A model generated the notes under the pieces. That model ran no database searches. It saw only the letters and a list, made by a program, of their open reading frames with translations, and was not told the origin of the DNA. DNA of 64,000 bases from Rhizobiaceae bacterium (GTDB lineage Bacteria > Pseudomonadota > Alphaproteobacteria > Rhizobiales > Rhizobiaceae). Below, in pieces: positions 34,949 to 42,377 of this stretch (position 1 is the first letter of the stretch; each line of letters starts with the position of its first letter). The stretch lies in assembly GCA_023953845.1 (NCBI GenBank), contig JAMLJC010000001.1, positions 3,296,501 to 3,360,500 of the forward strand, in the 5' to 3' direction. Position numbers and translations under genes: made by a program.

Positions 34949-36724
34949 ATGTATCGCGCGCCCGTCGAAGAAATCGCCTTCACGCTGAAACATGTCGCGG
35001 GCCTCGATGCGGCCATCGATACCGGCGCTTTCGGCGATCTGTCGGAGGATCTGGTCGACGCGATCCTCGCGGAAGCCGGACGGTTCGCCACCGAGGAGAT
35101 CGCGCCTCTCTACAAGGCCGGCGACGGGCACGGCGCCGTCCTGAAGGACGCGGCGGTGACCACGCCGCCGGGATGGAAGGACCTTTACCGCCACTGGACC
35201 GAAGGCGGCTGGAACGCCCTGTCCGGTCCTGTCGCTTTCGGCGGGCAGGGCTTGCCGACCATGCTCGCCGTCGCGGCGCTCGAAATGTGGAATTCCGGCG
35301 CCATGGCCTTTGCCATCGGGCCGACGCTGACCATGGGCGCGGTCGAGGCGCTGGACAAGCACGCCTCCGACGACTTGAAGGCGGCCTATCTGGAAAAGCT
35401 CGTCTCGGGCGAATGGATGGGCACCATGAACCTGACCGAGCCGCAGGCGGGCTCCGACCTCGCGGCGCTGAAGGCGCGTGCCGAGAGGGCCGGCGACGGC
35501 ACCTACCGCATCTTCGGCCAAAAAATCTTCATCACCTATGGCGAGCACGATTTCACCGGCAACATCGTGCATCTCGTGCTGGCGCGGTTGCCCGACGCCC
35601 CGGCCGGAACGCGCGGCATATCGCTGTTCCTCGTGCCCAAATTCCTCGTCAATGCGGACGGGTCGCTCGGCGCCCGCAATGACGTGTTCTGCGCCTCGAT
35701 CGAGCACAAGCTGGGCATCCACGGCTCCCCGACCTGCACCATGATCTATGGCGACGGCTTCGCGAAGGACATGCCGGCCGGCGCGATCGGCTGGCTGATC
35801 GGCGAGGAGAACAAGGGCCTCGCCTGCATGTTCACCATGATGAACAATGCCCGCCTTGCCGTCGGCATGCAGGGCATAGGCGTGGCCGAGGCCGCCACGC
35901 AGAAGGCGCTCGCCTATGCGAACGAGCGCCGGCAGGGCAAGGCGGCCGGCTACAGCGGCGAGGGGATGACGCCGATCGTCCACCATCCGGACGTCCAGCG
36001 CAATCTGCTCACCATGAAGGGGCTGACCGGCGCGGCGCGCGCCATCGCCTACGCCTGCGCCCATGCGCTGGACATGGCCCATGCGTCGCAGGGCGATGCG
36101 CAGCGCCACTGGCAGGAACGCGCCAACCTGCTGACGCCGGTCGCCAAGGCCTTTTCCACGGATATCGGCGTCGAGGTCGCCTCGCTCGGCGTGCAGGTGC
36201 ATGGCGGCATGGGCTTCATCGAGGAGACCGGCGCAGCGTCCTTGCTGCGCGACGCGCGGATCGCGCCGATCTACGAAGGCACCAACGGCATCCAGGCGAT
36301 CGATCTCGTGACGCGCAAGCTGCCGCAGTCGGACGGCGAGCAAATCGCAGGCTATATCGCGGAACTGCGTGGCGTGGAGCAGGAACTACGGCAATCGAAC
36401 CTGCCCGGCCTCGGCAGGTCCGCCGATCGGCTGGCGGAAGCGCTGGACGCCTTGCAGGAAGCGACCGGCTTCCTTCTCGCCGCGCAGGGGGAAGGGCGGC
36501 AGCAGGAAGCTCTGGCAGGCGCGACACCCTATCTGCGGCTGTTCGGCCTCGCGGCCGGCGGCGTCTATCTGGCGAAGGCGGCGCTCGCCGACGGCAAGGG
36601 TCCGCGCATCGCGCTCTGCCGCTTCTTCGCCGAGAACCTGATCGGCGAGACGGCGGCGCTGAAGTACCGCGTCATCGGCGGGGCGGAGAGCCTGTCCGAG
36701 GCGGCGGCGACGCTTGTGGCGTAG
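34949..36724 (+). CDS. acyl-CoA dehydrogenase, long form
   Basis: The 591-residue protein oxidises an acyl-CoA to the trans-2-enoyl-CoA using FAD. It has the N-terminal extension MYRAPVEEIAFTLKHVAGLD seen in the approximately 590-residue family, then MGTMNLTEPQAGSDLAALK and FITYGEHDFTGNI. The C-terminal helical domain contains QVHGGMGFIEETGAA and IAPIYEGTNGIQAIDLVTRKL, with the catalytic Glu in YEGTNGIQ. A tail with EAATGFLLAAQG-like helices completes it. The enoyl-CoA hydratase 67 bases downstream would perform the next beta-oxidation step. Confidence 0.93.
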   Translation: MYRAPVEEIAFTLKHVAGLDAAIDTGAFGDLSEDLVDAILAEAGRFATEEIAPLYKAGDGHGAVLKDAAVTTPPGWKDLYRHWTEGGWNALSGPVAFGGQGLPTMLAVAALEMWNSGAMAFAIGPTLTMGAVEALDKHASDDLKAAYLEKLVSGEWMGTMNLTEPQAGSDLAALKARAERAGDGTYRIFGQKIFITYGEHDFTGNIVHLVLARLPDAPAGTRGISLFLVPKFLVNADGSLGARNDVFCASIEHKLGIHGSPTCTMIYGDGFAKDMPAGAIGWLIGEENKGLACMFTMMNNARLAVGMQGIGVAEAATQKALAYANERRQGKAAGYSGEGMTPIVHHPDVQRNLLTMKGLTGAARAIAYACAHALDMAHASQGDAQRHWQERANLLTPVAKAFSTDIGVEVASLGVQVHGGMGFIEETGAASLLRDARIAPIYEGTNGIQAIDLVTRKLPQSDGEQIAGYIAELRGVEQELRQSNLPGLGRSADRLAEALDALQEATGFLLAAQGEGRQQEALAGATPYLRLFGLAAGGVYLAKAALADGKGPRIALCRFFAENLIGETAALKYRVIGGAESLSEAAATLVA

Positions 36725-36791
36725 GGGTCATGGCCGTAAAGGGCCGGACCGGCAACTGGATTTCGCTTCTAGCCGCTTTGGAGACATCTGC

Positions 36792-37544
36792 ATGACCGAT
36801 CACATCGTCGTTGAGCGCCGCGGCGCGGTGCAGGCGATCCGCATCAACCGGCCGGAGAAGAAGAACGCGCTCACCCGAGCCATGTATGCCGCCATGAGCG
36901 CGGCGCTGCGCGAGGGCGATGCCGATCCCGCCATCCGCTGCCATGTCTTTCTCGGGGTGCCGGGCGCGTTCTCGGCCGGCAACGATCTCGCCGACTTCCT
37001 CGTCATCGCCACCGGAGGTGAGGGCGGCGGCGAGGTCTGGGACTTCCTGCTGGCGCTCGCCGGCGCGCAAAAGCCGATCGTATCCGGCGTCGACGGTATC
37101 GCGGTGGGGATCGGCACGACGCTCAACCTTCACTGCGACCTGACCTTCGCCACGTCCCGCACCGTTTTCCGCACGCCCTTCGTCGATCTCGGCCTCGTGC
37201 CGGAGGCGGGCTCCAGCCTGCTCGTCCCGGCTCTGATCGGCCGTCAGCGCGCCTTTGCGCTGCTCGCGCTGGGCGAGGGGCTTTCCGCCGAAAAGGCGAA
37301 GGAGGCGGGCATGATCTACGAGCTTGTCGACGAATCGGCGCTCGAGGAACGCGTCTTCGCCGCCGCCGGAGAGATCGCGGCAAAGCCGCCGGAAGCGCTG
37401 AGAATCGCGCGCGACCTGATGCGGGAGCCGCGCGAGGCTGTTGTCGAGCGGATCGGCAAGGAAAGCGCGCTTTTCCGCGAGCGCCTGACCTCGGCCGAGG
37501 CGCATGCCGCGCTCACCGCCTTCATGTCGCGCAAGAAGACGTGA
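36792..37544 (+). CDS. enoyl-CoA hydratase/isomerase family protein
   Basis: The 250-residue crotonase-fold protein has RRGAVQAIRINRPEKKNALT, the oxyanion-hole region GAFSAGNDLADFL, and KPIVSGVDGIAVGIGTTL. VDLGLVPEAGSSLLVP provides the second acidic residue. It would hydrate the enoyl-CoA formed by the upstream dehydrogenase. The ATG at 36792 follows ACATCTGC; there is no strong ribosome binding site. A longer in-frame version would overlap the dehydrogenase end. Confidence 0.88.
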   Translation: MTDHIVVERRGAVQAIRINRPEKKNALTRAMYAAMSAALREGDADPAIRCHVFLGVPGAFSAGNDLADFLVIATGGEGGGEVWDFLLALAGAQKPIVSGVDGIAVGIGTTLNLHCDLTFATSRTVFRTPFVDLGLVPEAGSSLLVPALIGRQRAFALLALGEGLSAEKAKEAGMIYELVDESALEERVFAAAGEIAAKPPEALRIARDLMREPREAVVERIGKESALFRERLTSAEAHAALTAFMSRKKT

Positions 37545-37596
37545 TAGAAGGGCCGCCTTCGCTGCTTCGGCGGCGCGACGTGGAGGCCGCCGGCAC

Positions 37597-38556
37597 GTGA
37601 CCACGCAACGCAAGCTCACCACCATCCTTTCGGCCGATGTCGAAGGCTATTCGCGGCTTATGGGCGCCGATGAGGAAGGAACCTTCTCGGCGCTGAAGGC
37701 GTCGCGCGACGTGATCGCGCGCCACATCGCCGGCTACGACGGGCGGGTCGTCAACACCTGGGGCGACGCGCTCATAGCGGAGTTCGCGAGCGTCGTTTCG
37801 GCCGTGCGCGCCGCCATCGACATCCAGAGCGAGCTCGCCGAACGCAATGCCGGCAAGCCGCCCGACATGCGCATGCTCTATCGCATCGGCATCAATCTCG
37901 GCGACGTCATCGTCGACGGCGACGACATCTATGGCGACGGCGTCAACATCGCGGCGCGGCTGCAATCCGAAGCGCAGCCGGGCGGCGTCCTCATCTCCAA
38001 CAGCGTCTACGATCAGGTCCGCAACAAGCTGACCGTCGCCTTCGAGTTTCTCGGCGAACTCGACGTCAAGAACATCGAGGAGGCGGTGCCGGCGTTCGCT
38101 ATCCGGATCGGCCCGGCTCCGGAGCCCCAGACGCCTGCCAGTCCACCGGCGAAGCCACGTCCGGCGCCCGTAGCCGATCCGCGCTGGGGCCGTGACGGAA
38201 CGCCTTCGCCGTCGCCGCGCAATGCGCCCGAACCCGTCGACACGCAGGAAAAGCGCCGCCGGATTTTTCTCGTCGGCGTGCCCGCGCTTCTGGTCGGCAT
38301 AAACCTGCTGACGTGGGGCGGCACGTTCTGGGCCAAATGGCCGCTGCTCGCCTTCGCCATTCTGGGCGCGCTGCACTGGGCGCGGCGTCGCGGCGTCGAC
38401 CAGCCGCTGGCGTTTCTCGGCGTCGTCGCGGCGACCGTCTTGCTGGTGAACCTGTTCACCTGGGAAGGACGTTTCTGGGCAATCTGGCCGCTGCTCGCAA
38501 TGGCCGTTCTGGCTGCCGCGCGCTGGTACCTTTGGCCGGGCGAGAGCCGCGAATAG
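37597..38556 (+). CDS. class III adenylate/guanylate cyclase with duplicated membrane tail
   Basis: The 319-residue protein has an N-terminal class III cyclase domain (LTTILSADVEGYSRLMGADE with a metal-binding Asp, VVNTWGDALIAEFASV, GDDIYGDGVNIAARLQ), residues about 5-170. A Pro-rich linker follows. The membrane tail is built from two similar units, NLLTWGGTFWAKWPLLAFAI and NLFTWEGRFWAIWPLLAMAV. The start is GTG at 37597, preceded by GGAGG. Most rhizobial cyclases have the membrane part before the catalytic domain or TPR repeats after it. Confidence 0.85.
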   Translation: MTTQRKLTTILSADVEGYSRLMGADEEGTFSALKASRDVIARHIAGYDGRVVNTWGDALIAEFASVVSAVRAAIDIQSELAERNAGKPPDMRMLYRIGINLGDVIVDGDDIYGDGVNIAARLQSEAQPGGVLISNSVYDQVRNKLTVAFEFLGELDVKNIEEAVPAFAIRIGPAPEPQTPASPPAKPRPAPVADPRWGRDGTPSPSPRNAPEPVDTQEKRRRIFLVGVPALLVGINLLTWGGTFWAKWPLLAFAILGALHWARRRGVDQPLAFLGVVAATVLLVNLFTWEGRFWAIWPLLAMAVLAAARWYLWPGESRE

Positions 38557-38583
38557 TTCTCCGGCGCGAGCCCGGCAGGCTTT

Positions 38584-39204
38584 TCAGGGATAGAGCCGCG
38601 TCTTGTCCCAGCCGCCTGCGATCCTGACGAACTTCATCCGGTCGTGAAGCCGGAACGGCCGGTCGTGCCAGAACTCGATCTCCTGCGGCACGATGCGGAA
38701 GCCCGACCAGTAGGACGGTCGCGGAATCGCGCCGATGGCATAGCGGGCGGTGTATTCGGCGACGGCCTTTTCCAGCGCGAACCTGCTTTCCAGCGGGCGC
38801 GACTGCTTCGAGGCCCACGCGCCGATGCGGCTGCCGCGCGGGCGCGTGGCGTAATAGGCGTCGGCCTCCTCGTCCGACACCACCTCGACCGGACCGCGCA
38901 CGCGCACCTGACGCCGCAGCGACTTCCAGTGGAAACACATTGCAGCCTTCATGTTGGCCAAGAGTTCGCGGCCCTTCGCGCTTTCGAAGTTGGTGTAGAA
39001 GACGAAGCCCGCCTGGTCGAAACCCTTGAGCAGAACCATGCGCACATCGGGCAGTCCGTCGCTGTCGACGGTCGCCACCGCCACCGCGTTCGGATCGTTG
39101 GGTTCGCTTGCGGTCGCATCCTCAAGCCATGCGGCGAACAGCTCGAAAGGCTCGGGGCTCTCGGTGAAGTCACCGGTTGTTCCGATATTATTCTGCAATT
39201 TCAA
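38584..39204 (-). CDS. pdxH: pyridoxamine 5'-phosphate oxidase with element-derived start
   Basis: PdxH oxidises pyridoxine or pyridoxamine phosphate to pyridoxal phosphate with FMN. The 206-residue product has VRMVLLKGFDQAGFVFYTN, GRELLANMKAAMCFHWKSL, RIGAWASKQS, YWSGFRIVPQEIEFW and the terminal RLYP. The first residues (MKLQNNIG) are not native: the element junction lies in codons 7-12, and the current start is TTG at 39204. The native start region is at 49499-49531. Transcription may now come from the integrase gene 50 bases upstream. Confidence 0.95.
   Translation of the reverse strand: MKLQNNIGTTGDFTESPEPFELFAAWLEDATASEPNDPNAVAVATVDSDGLPDVRMVLLKGFDQAGFVFYTNFESAKGRELLANMKAAMCFHWKSLRRQVRVRGPVEVVSDEEADAYYATRPRGSRIGAWASKQSRPLESRFALEKAVAEYTARYAIGAIPRPSYWSGFRIVPQEIEFWHDRPFRLHDRMKFVRIAGGWDKTRLYP
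39168..39181. repeat. left attachment core (attL) inside pdxH
   Basis: AGTCACCGGTTGTT occurs here and again at 49501-49514 in the same orientation. These 14 bases bound the foreign element. The core lies within the first codons of pdxH, whose frame is preserved across the junction. Confidence 0.85.
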
Positions 39205-39218
39205 TGCCTTGCGAAGTG

Positions 39219-39249
39219 GGTTCCAAAGGTTTCCAAAAGCGGGTTTCCA
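39219..39249. promoter_or_regulatory. candidate integrase arm-binding sites, left end
   Basis: GGTTTCCA occurs at 39228-39235 and 39242-39249, with a variant GGTTCCAA at 39219-39226. The same octamer occurs at 49421-49428 near the right end, with an inverted GGAAACC at 49460-49466. Repeats on both sides of the core fit arm-type sites for a tyrosine recombinase. Confidence 0.4.
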
Positions 39250-39254
39250 CGGCT

Positions 39255-40394
39255 CTATTTGACCAGTCTTATCTCTGGCTTGCGGCGCGCTTCCTCAACC
39301 TTCGTCACCTTCTCCATCGCCTGAACGGCGAGGCGAACCTGGCTGGCTTCGCGGCTATACAATTCGGCATATGCGATGTTGTTGTGGCCTAGCGCTTCCA
39401 TGATCTGCCGCGTCGAGGCGTCGGCTTCCGCCAGTTTCACGCCGAGCGCCTTTCGCAGTCCGTGCATCGTATAGCCGGCCGGGACGCCAGCATCAGAACA
39501 CCATTGCGCCATGCGATTGCTTAGAGAGGCGCTGCCATAGGACCCGCCGCGAGCGGATACCAAGACGGTTTCAGTTTCGCGCGATAGGGGGGCGAGTTCT
39601 TGTTCCAACATCGTTGTCATGGGTAGGAATATGGTTTTCCCCCGTTTGCGGCCCTTAAACTGGATGAACTCGAAGCCCTCGATCTGTCGGACCACGCCAT
39701 CTATGACGACTGTCTTTGTCGTAAGGTCGCTCCATCGCAGGCGAGCGACATCGCTGACCCGATTGCCAAGCCATAGCGCCAGCGCATAGGCTGTCCTCTG
39801 CCTTGTTCCGACTGCCCATTTCGCTTCGTATAGCGCCATGACGGCGAGGGGCCATGCCTTGTGGCCGTCCGTGGCCGGGTTGCGCGTCATTCTGTAGGTG
39901 GGATCGGCTTCGATCCATTCCTCATCCAACGCTACCAGGATGAGTTTGCGGAGGCAGATAAGAACGATTCGCTCCATATGCGGCGTGTCGGAGAACTTCG
40001 CCAGAATGGTCTTGACGTGGCCGCGCTTTAGCTCGGCAACAGGCCCGTCTCCAATCTCGACAGGCCCCATCTTGATGGAAAGAATGCGCTCGATCGTCAG
40101 ACTGTATCTGGTGCGGCTCTTTTCATCCAGCGCCTTCCATTCCGGCGCGCCCTTCAAAATCCGATATGCAGCCTTGAGACTTTTCGGCAAGCCTGACCGG
40201 GGGTGGATGATGACCGGCGCGGATCGTCCCGCAATGGCCCTATGGTAAGCATCATCGAACGCCGGACTGTGCGGCTCGCCCGGCAGCATGACATCTTTCT
40301 GGCCATTCCTGCGAAGGCGCCAGCGCGTCTTGCCGTGCCGCGTCAACATGGACGACACGCCTGGGTAGTCTGGATGCTTCATGGCGCTCACCAT
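39255..40394 (-). CDS. int: tyrosine-type site-specific integrase
   Basis: The 379-residue recombinase has a core-binding region and a C-terminal catalytic domain with the expected residues: Arg212 (LGNRVSDVARLRW), His311-x-x-Arg314 (MHGLRKALG), His337 (LGHNN) and Tyr346 (AELYSREA). It would integrate and excise the element at the AGTCACCGGTTGTT core. An in-frame ATG at 40382 is an alternative start. The gene ends 50 bases before the current pdxH start, and both point the same way. Confidence 0.93.
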   Translation of the reverse strand: MVSAMKHPDYPGVSSMLTRHGKTRWRLRRNGQKDVMLPGEPHSPAFDDAYHRAIAGRSAPVIIHPRSGLPKSLKAAYRILKGAPEWKALDEKSRTRYSLTIERILSIKMGPVEIGDGPVAELKRGHVKTILAKFSDTPHMERIVLICLRKLILVALDEEWIEADPTYRMTRNPATDGHKAWPLAVMALYEAKWAVGTRQRTAYALALWLGNRVSDVARLRWSDLTTKTVVIDGVVRQIEGFEFIQFKGRKRGKTIFLPMTTMLEQELAPLSRETETVLVSARGGSYGSASLSNRMAQWCSDAGVPAGYTMHGLRKALGVKLAEADASTRQIMEALGHNNIAYAELYSREASQVRLAVQAMEKVTKVEEARRKPEIRLVK

Positions 40395-40404
40395 AGGCAG
40401 CGCG

Positions 40405-40659
40405 TCATTTCACTGCATAGAGCCTGTCGAAGAAATTTCCACTATCCACATCAGGCAAGTCGTTGAATGCTACATCAAGCGCCACGCGATCCCATACCGT
40501 GCGTCCGTCCACGCGCTTGGGCTTTGGCATCCGGCCGTCTTTGACCATTTCGTCAAACTTGGTCGAGCCGACGCCGACATATCGTGCGGATTCTTCTCGG
40601 CTTAGGCCGCGTGGCGGATATGCCAGACTGTCCGCCGCCCTACTCACCCACGCCTCCAT
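40405..40659 (-). CDS. AlpA-like helix-turn-helix protein, probable excisionase
   Basis: The 84-residue product has the MerR-type winged HTH pattern of AlpA proteins: PPRGLSREESARYVGVGSTKFDEMV followed by DGRMPKPKRVDGRTVWDRVALD. Such proteins next to an integrase act as excisionases or as activators of int. It overlaps the upstream XRE gene by 20 bases and is followed by int, forming a regulator-excisionase-integrase unit. Confidence 0.8.
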   Translation of the reverse strand: MEAWVSRAADSLAYPPRGLSREESARYVGVGSTKFDEMVKDGRMPKPKRVDGRTVWDRVALDVAFNDLPDVDSGNFFDRLYAVK

Positions 40660-40900
40660 CGGTGAGAGAGCGGACCGCGGCAGTGTTTAGCATCCAGTTT
40701 TGAAGGCGGAGGTAATTTTCAACATCTGGAGCTTTTCGCCCGGAGCATATCCTTGAAATGGTTGCCCGCGATATTCCTGTATCGCGGGCGCAATCCGATT
40801 GTTTGATGCCACGTATCGCTATTTGCATGCGGACCGATCGGGCAAAATCCTCTGCATCGAACAGATTCCCGCCCTGCGCGATGATCTCAGCCGGCGTCAT
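40640..40900 (-). CDS. XRE-family helix-turn-helix regulator
   Basis: The 86-residue protein contains an HTH_3-like motif (IKQSDCARDTGISRATISRICSGRKAP) in its middle. It is the first gene of the int operon and is likely the repressor or switch of the integration module. The C-terminal LNTAAVRSLTDGGVGE is unrelated to known effector domains. Translation of the AlpA-like gene starts within its 3' end. Confidence 0.75.
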   Translation of the reverse strand: MTPAEIIAQGGNLFDAEDFARSVRMQIAIRGIKQSDCARDTGISRATISRICSGRKAPDVENYLRLQNWMLNTAAVRSLTDGGVGE

Positions 40901-40954
40901 GCAGGATACCTCCTAGAGCCTTCCCTGCCGGGGAAATAAACGGTCTCGTCCGTG

Positions 40955-41236
40955 TCAGCCGCCACTAAGTAGTCGGGAGCCGGCGTGCTTCCGTACACCA
41001 GCCGCCACCAATACACCCGTGATCTCAAGAACGACTACGCCGTCATCCCCGTCGATGGCACCATTGGCGACAAGGACTTCTATGACCCCGCGTGGGGTCC
41101 TCGGTGTTTCAATGATCCAGAAGGATTGAAGCGGCCAACAAAAATCGACGGCTCCTTGTAGTGTCGTATAGAGGCGATACCAGTCAGCTTGCGTGACTTC
41201 TCGCCTGAGGTCGTAACTAACCACGTACCAAGCCAT
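40955..41236 (-). CDS. small SinR/Cas2-fold-like protein
   Basis: The 93-residue product starts MAWYVVSYDLRREVTQADWY and continues LYTTLQGAVDFCWPLQSFWIIETPRTP and VVVLEITG. A beta strand ending in YDL, a helix, then a strand ending in an IIET-like turn is the pattern of small ferredoxin-fold proteins related to VapD, Cas2 and the so-called SinR family. No CRISPR array or cas1 is present. The ATG at 41236 is preceded by a very strong GGGAGGAGG. Function is unknown. Confidence 0.5.
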   Translation of the reverse strand: MAWYVVSYDLRREVTQADWYRLYTTLQGAVDFCWPLQSFWIIETPRTPRGVIEVLVANGAIDGDDGVVVLEITGVLVAAGVRKHAGSRLLSGG

Positions 41237-41297
41237 TATACCCCCTCCTCCCTTTACCCCATGCAAGCATGAGGCAGGAGGGGAGTCGAGTCAGGGC

Positions 41298-41660
41298 TTA
41301 GGCCGCCGCCTGCACATCAAAATCGAAGTGAATGCGGTCATAGGGGAACTCTACGCCTTTATCGGCACGGTCGATAACCCCTGCATTGATGAGACGCACT
41401 ATGTCCCGATGCACGGCCTGTACGTCACGGCCGACGCGTCGGGCTACTTCGCGGATGGACAGAGGCCCTTGACCGGCCAGCGCCTTGACGATGGCGAGAC
41501 GGGCAGGGGCCAGCACATGGTGCATCTGATCGTAATCGGGGAAGTTGAGTGAGGGCGCGGCCTCGGGGGCATCGCGACCTTCCTTCACCATGCGATCCAA
41601 ATCAGCGAACCGCGCAGCGGCGTCTTCCATCGTTCCGATGCGGATGGTCAGTGTGGTCAT
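41298..41660 (-). CDS. TumA-type antitoxin (HVO_A0114-like HTH protein)
   Basis: The 120-residue product has a short N-terminal part (MTTLTIRIGTMEDAAARFADL) that probably binds the toxin. A winged-helix domain follows: LAPARLAIVKALAGQGPLSIREVARRV, DVQAVHRDIVRLINAGVIDR. This matches HTH antitoxins paired with TumE-family toxins. The ATG at 41660 overlaps the toxin stop codon (ATGA), giving toxin-first order with coupled translation. It probably represses its own operon through the palindromes at 41937-41985. Confidence 0.75.
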   Translation of the reverse strand: MTTLTIRIGTMEDAAARFADLDRMVKEGRDAPEAAPSLNFPDYDQMHHVLAPARLAIVKALAGQGPLSIREVARRVGRDVQAVHRDIVRLINAGVIDRADKGVEFPYDRIHFDFDVQAAA

Positions 41661-41938
41661 TTCAGCATCCCTTCTGCGTCCTGATTGAAAGTCCGGATCA
41701 GCGCTTCCAGCGTAGTGAATTCATAGCGTTCCTCACGCCCGCCGATGTGACGGTGATCGCCCTTTCCGCGCTCGTTGTCGTAGCGAAGGACACATTCGCC
41801 GTTCACAACAAGAGCGAGCCGGTACTTGAAACTATGGGCGCTGCCGGGAACCGGGGAAGGCAGATGCCAAAGAACAATCTCGATGAACGCCTCGTCGCTG
41901 AGGTTGGTACGGGATTTCTCTAACAGCCGAGCCTTCAT
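41657..41938 (-). CDS. TumE-family (DUF6516) toxin
   Basis: The 93-residue protein carries the family hallmark VPGSAHSFKYRLALVVNGEC and VLRYDNERGKGDHRH. TumE-type proteins form toxin-antitoxin pairs with HTH antitoxins; their target has not been settled to my knowledge. The ATG at 41938 lies inside a perfect inverted repeat and has no ribosome binding site; a TTG at 41974 is an alternative start. The next gene is the antitoxin. Confidence 0.78.
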   Translation of the reverse strand: MKARLLEKSRTNLSDEAFIEIVLWHLPSPVPGSAHSFKYRLALVVNGECVLRYDNERGKGDHRHIGGREERYEFTTLEALIRTFNQDAEGMLK

Positions 41939-41985
41939 GTTGTTATCGCTAACAACATCTGAGAGTGTTGTCAATTAAAACAACA
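41937..41985 (-). promoter_or_regulatory. paired palindromic operators of the TumE/TumA operon
   Basis: Site 1 (41937-41958) has perfect 9-base arms ATGTTGTTA and TAACAACAT around TCGC. Site 2 (41966-41985) has arms TGTTGT and ACAACA around eight AT-rich bases. Both share the TGTTGT half-site. On the minus strand TTGACA (41974-41969) between them resembles a -35 box, so binding would cover promoter and toxin start. Confidence 0.55.
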
Positions 41986-42033
41986 GAGAAGGCTTCTTAG
42001 GAAGCCCCTTACTTGTTCAGCGCGGATGGATGC

Positions 42034-42339
42034 CTAATCGCAGACGCCGTTCTCGTCAGTAGGAACAACCATTGGAACGCCGTCAAATACGATCTCGGCG
42101 TCGTCCTTCACGAGCAAGGTTCGAGTGCTCCCGTCGTCGCAGGCCATCTTGGCTTCGGCTTGGCTGACCGGCCAGTTCTCTATTCTGCAAACGACATCCG
42201 CAGCATTGTTTCGCTTGAGGGTGAAGGTGCCGCCTTCGGCTGAGACGAGAGCGGTCTCGCAGCCTGTGTCGGCCCACGTCTTGGCGTGAGCGATGGAAGC
42301 GGTGGCGAGAAGCCCCAAGATAATCAGCGTAGCGCGCAT
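42034..42339 (-). CDS. secreted small protein of unknown function
   Basis: The 101-residue product has a signal peptide (MRATLIILGLLATASIAHA). The mature part has four cysteines (in TGCETA, VVCRI, MACDDG and GVCD) that could form two disulfide bonds in the periplasm. Some rhizobial prophage-like regions carry small Cys-rich secreted proteins, but no family was recognised. It is divergent from the muralytic gene. Confidence 0.6.
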   Translation of the reverse strand: MRATLIILGLLATASIAHAKTWADTGCETALVSAEGGTFTLKRNNAADVVCRIENWPVSQAEAKMACDDGSTRTLLVKDDAEIVFDGVPMVVPTDENGVCD

Positions 42340-42377
42340 CGTTTCGTCCTCCAGCCCTCATCATATAGGCGCGGATT

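Noticed and set aside
39168..39181. tRNA gene as integration target
   Set aside because: The core lies in the coding sequence of pdxH and no tRNA is present at either end.
40955..41236. CRISPR-Cas remnant
   Set aside because: The small protein only shares a fold pattern with Cas2. No repeat array, cas1 or effector gene is present in the window.
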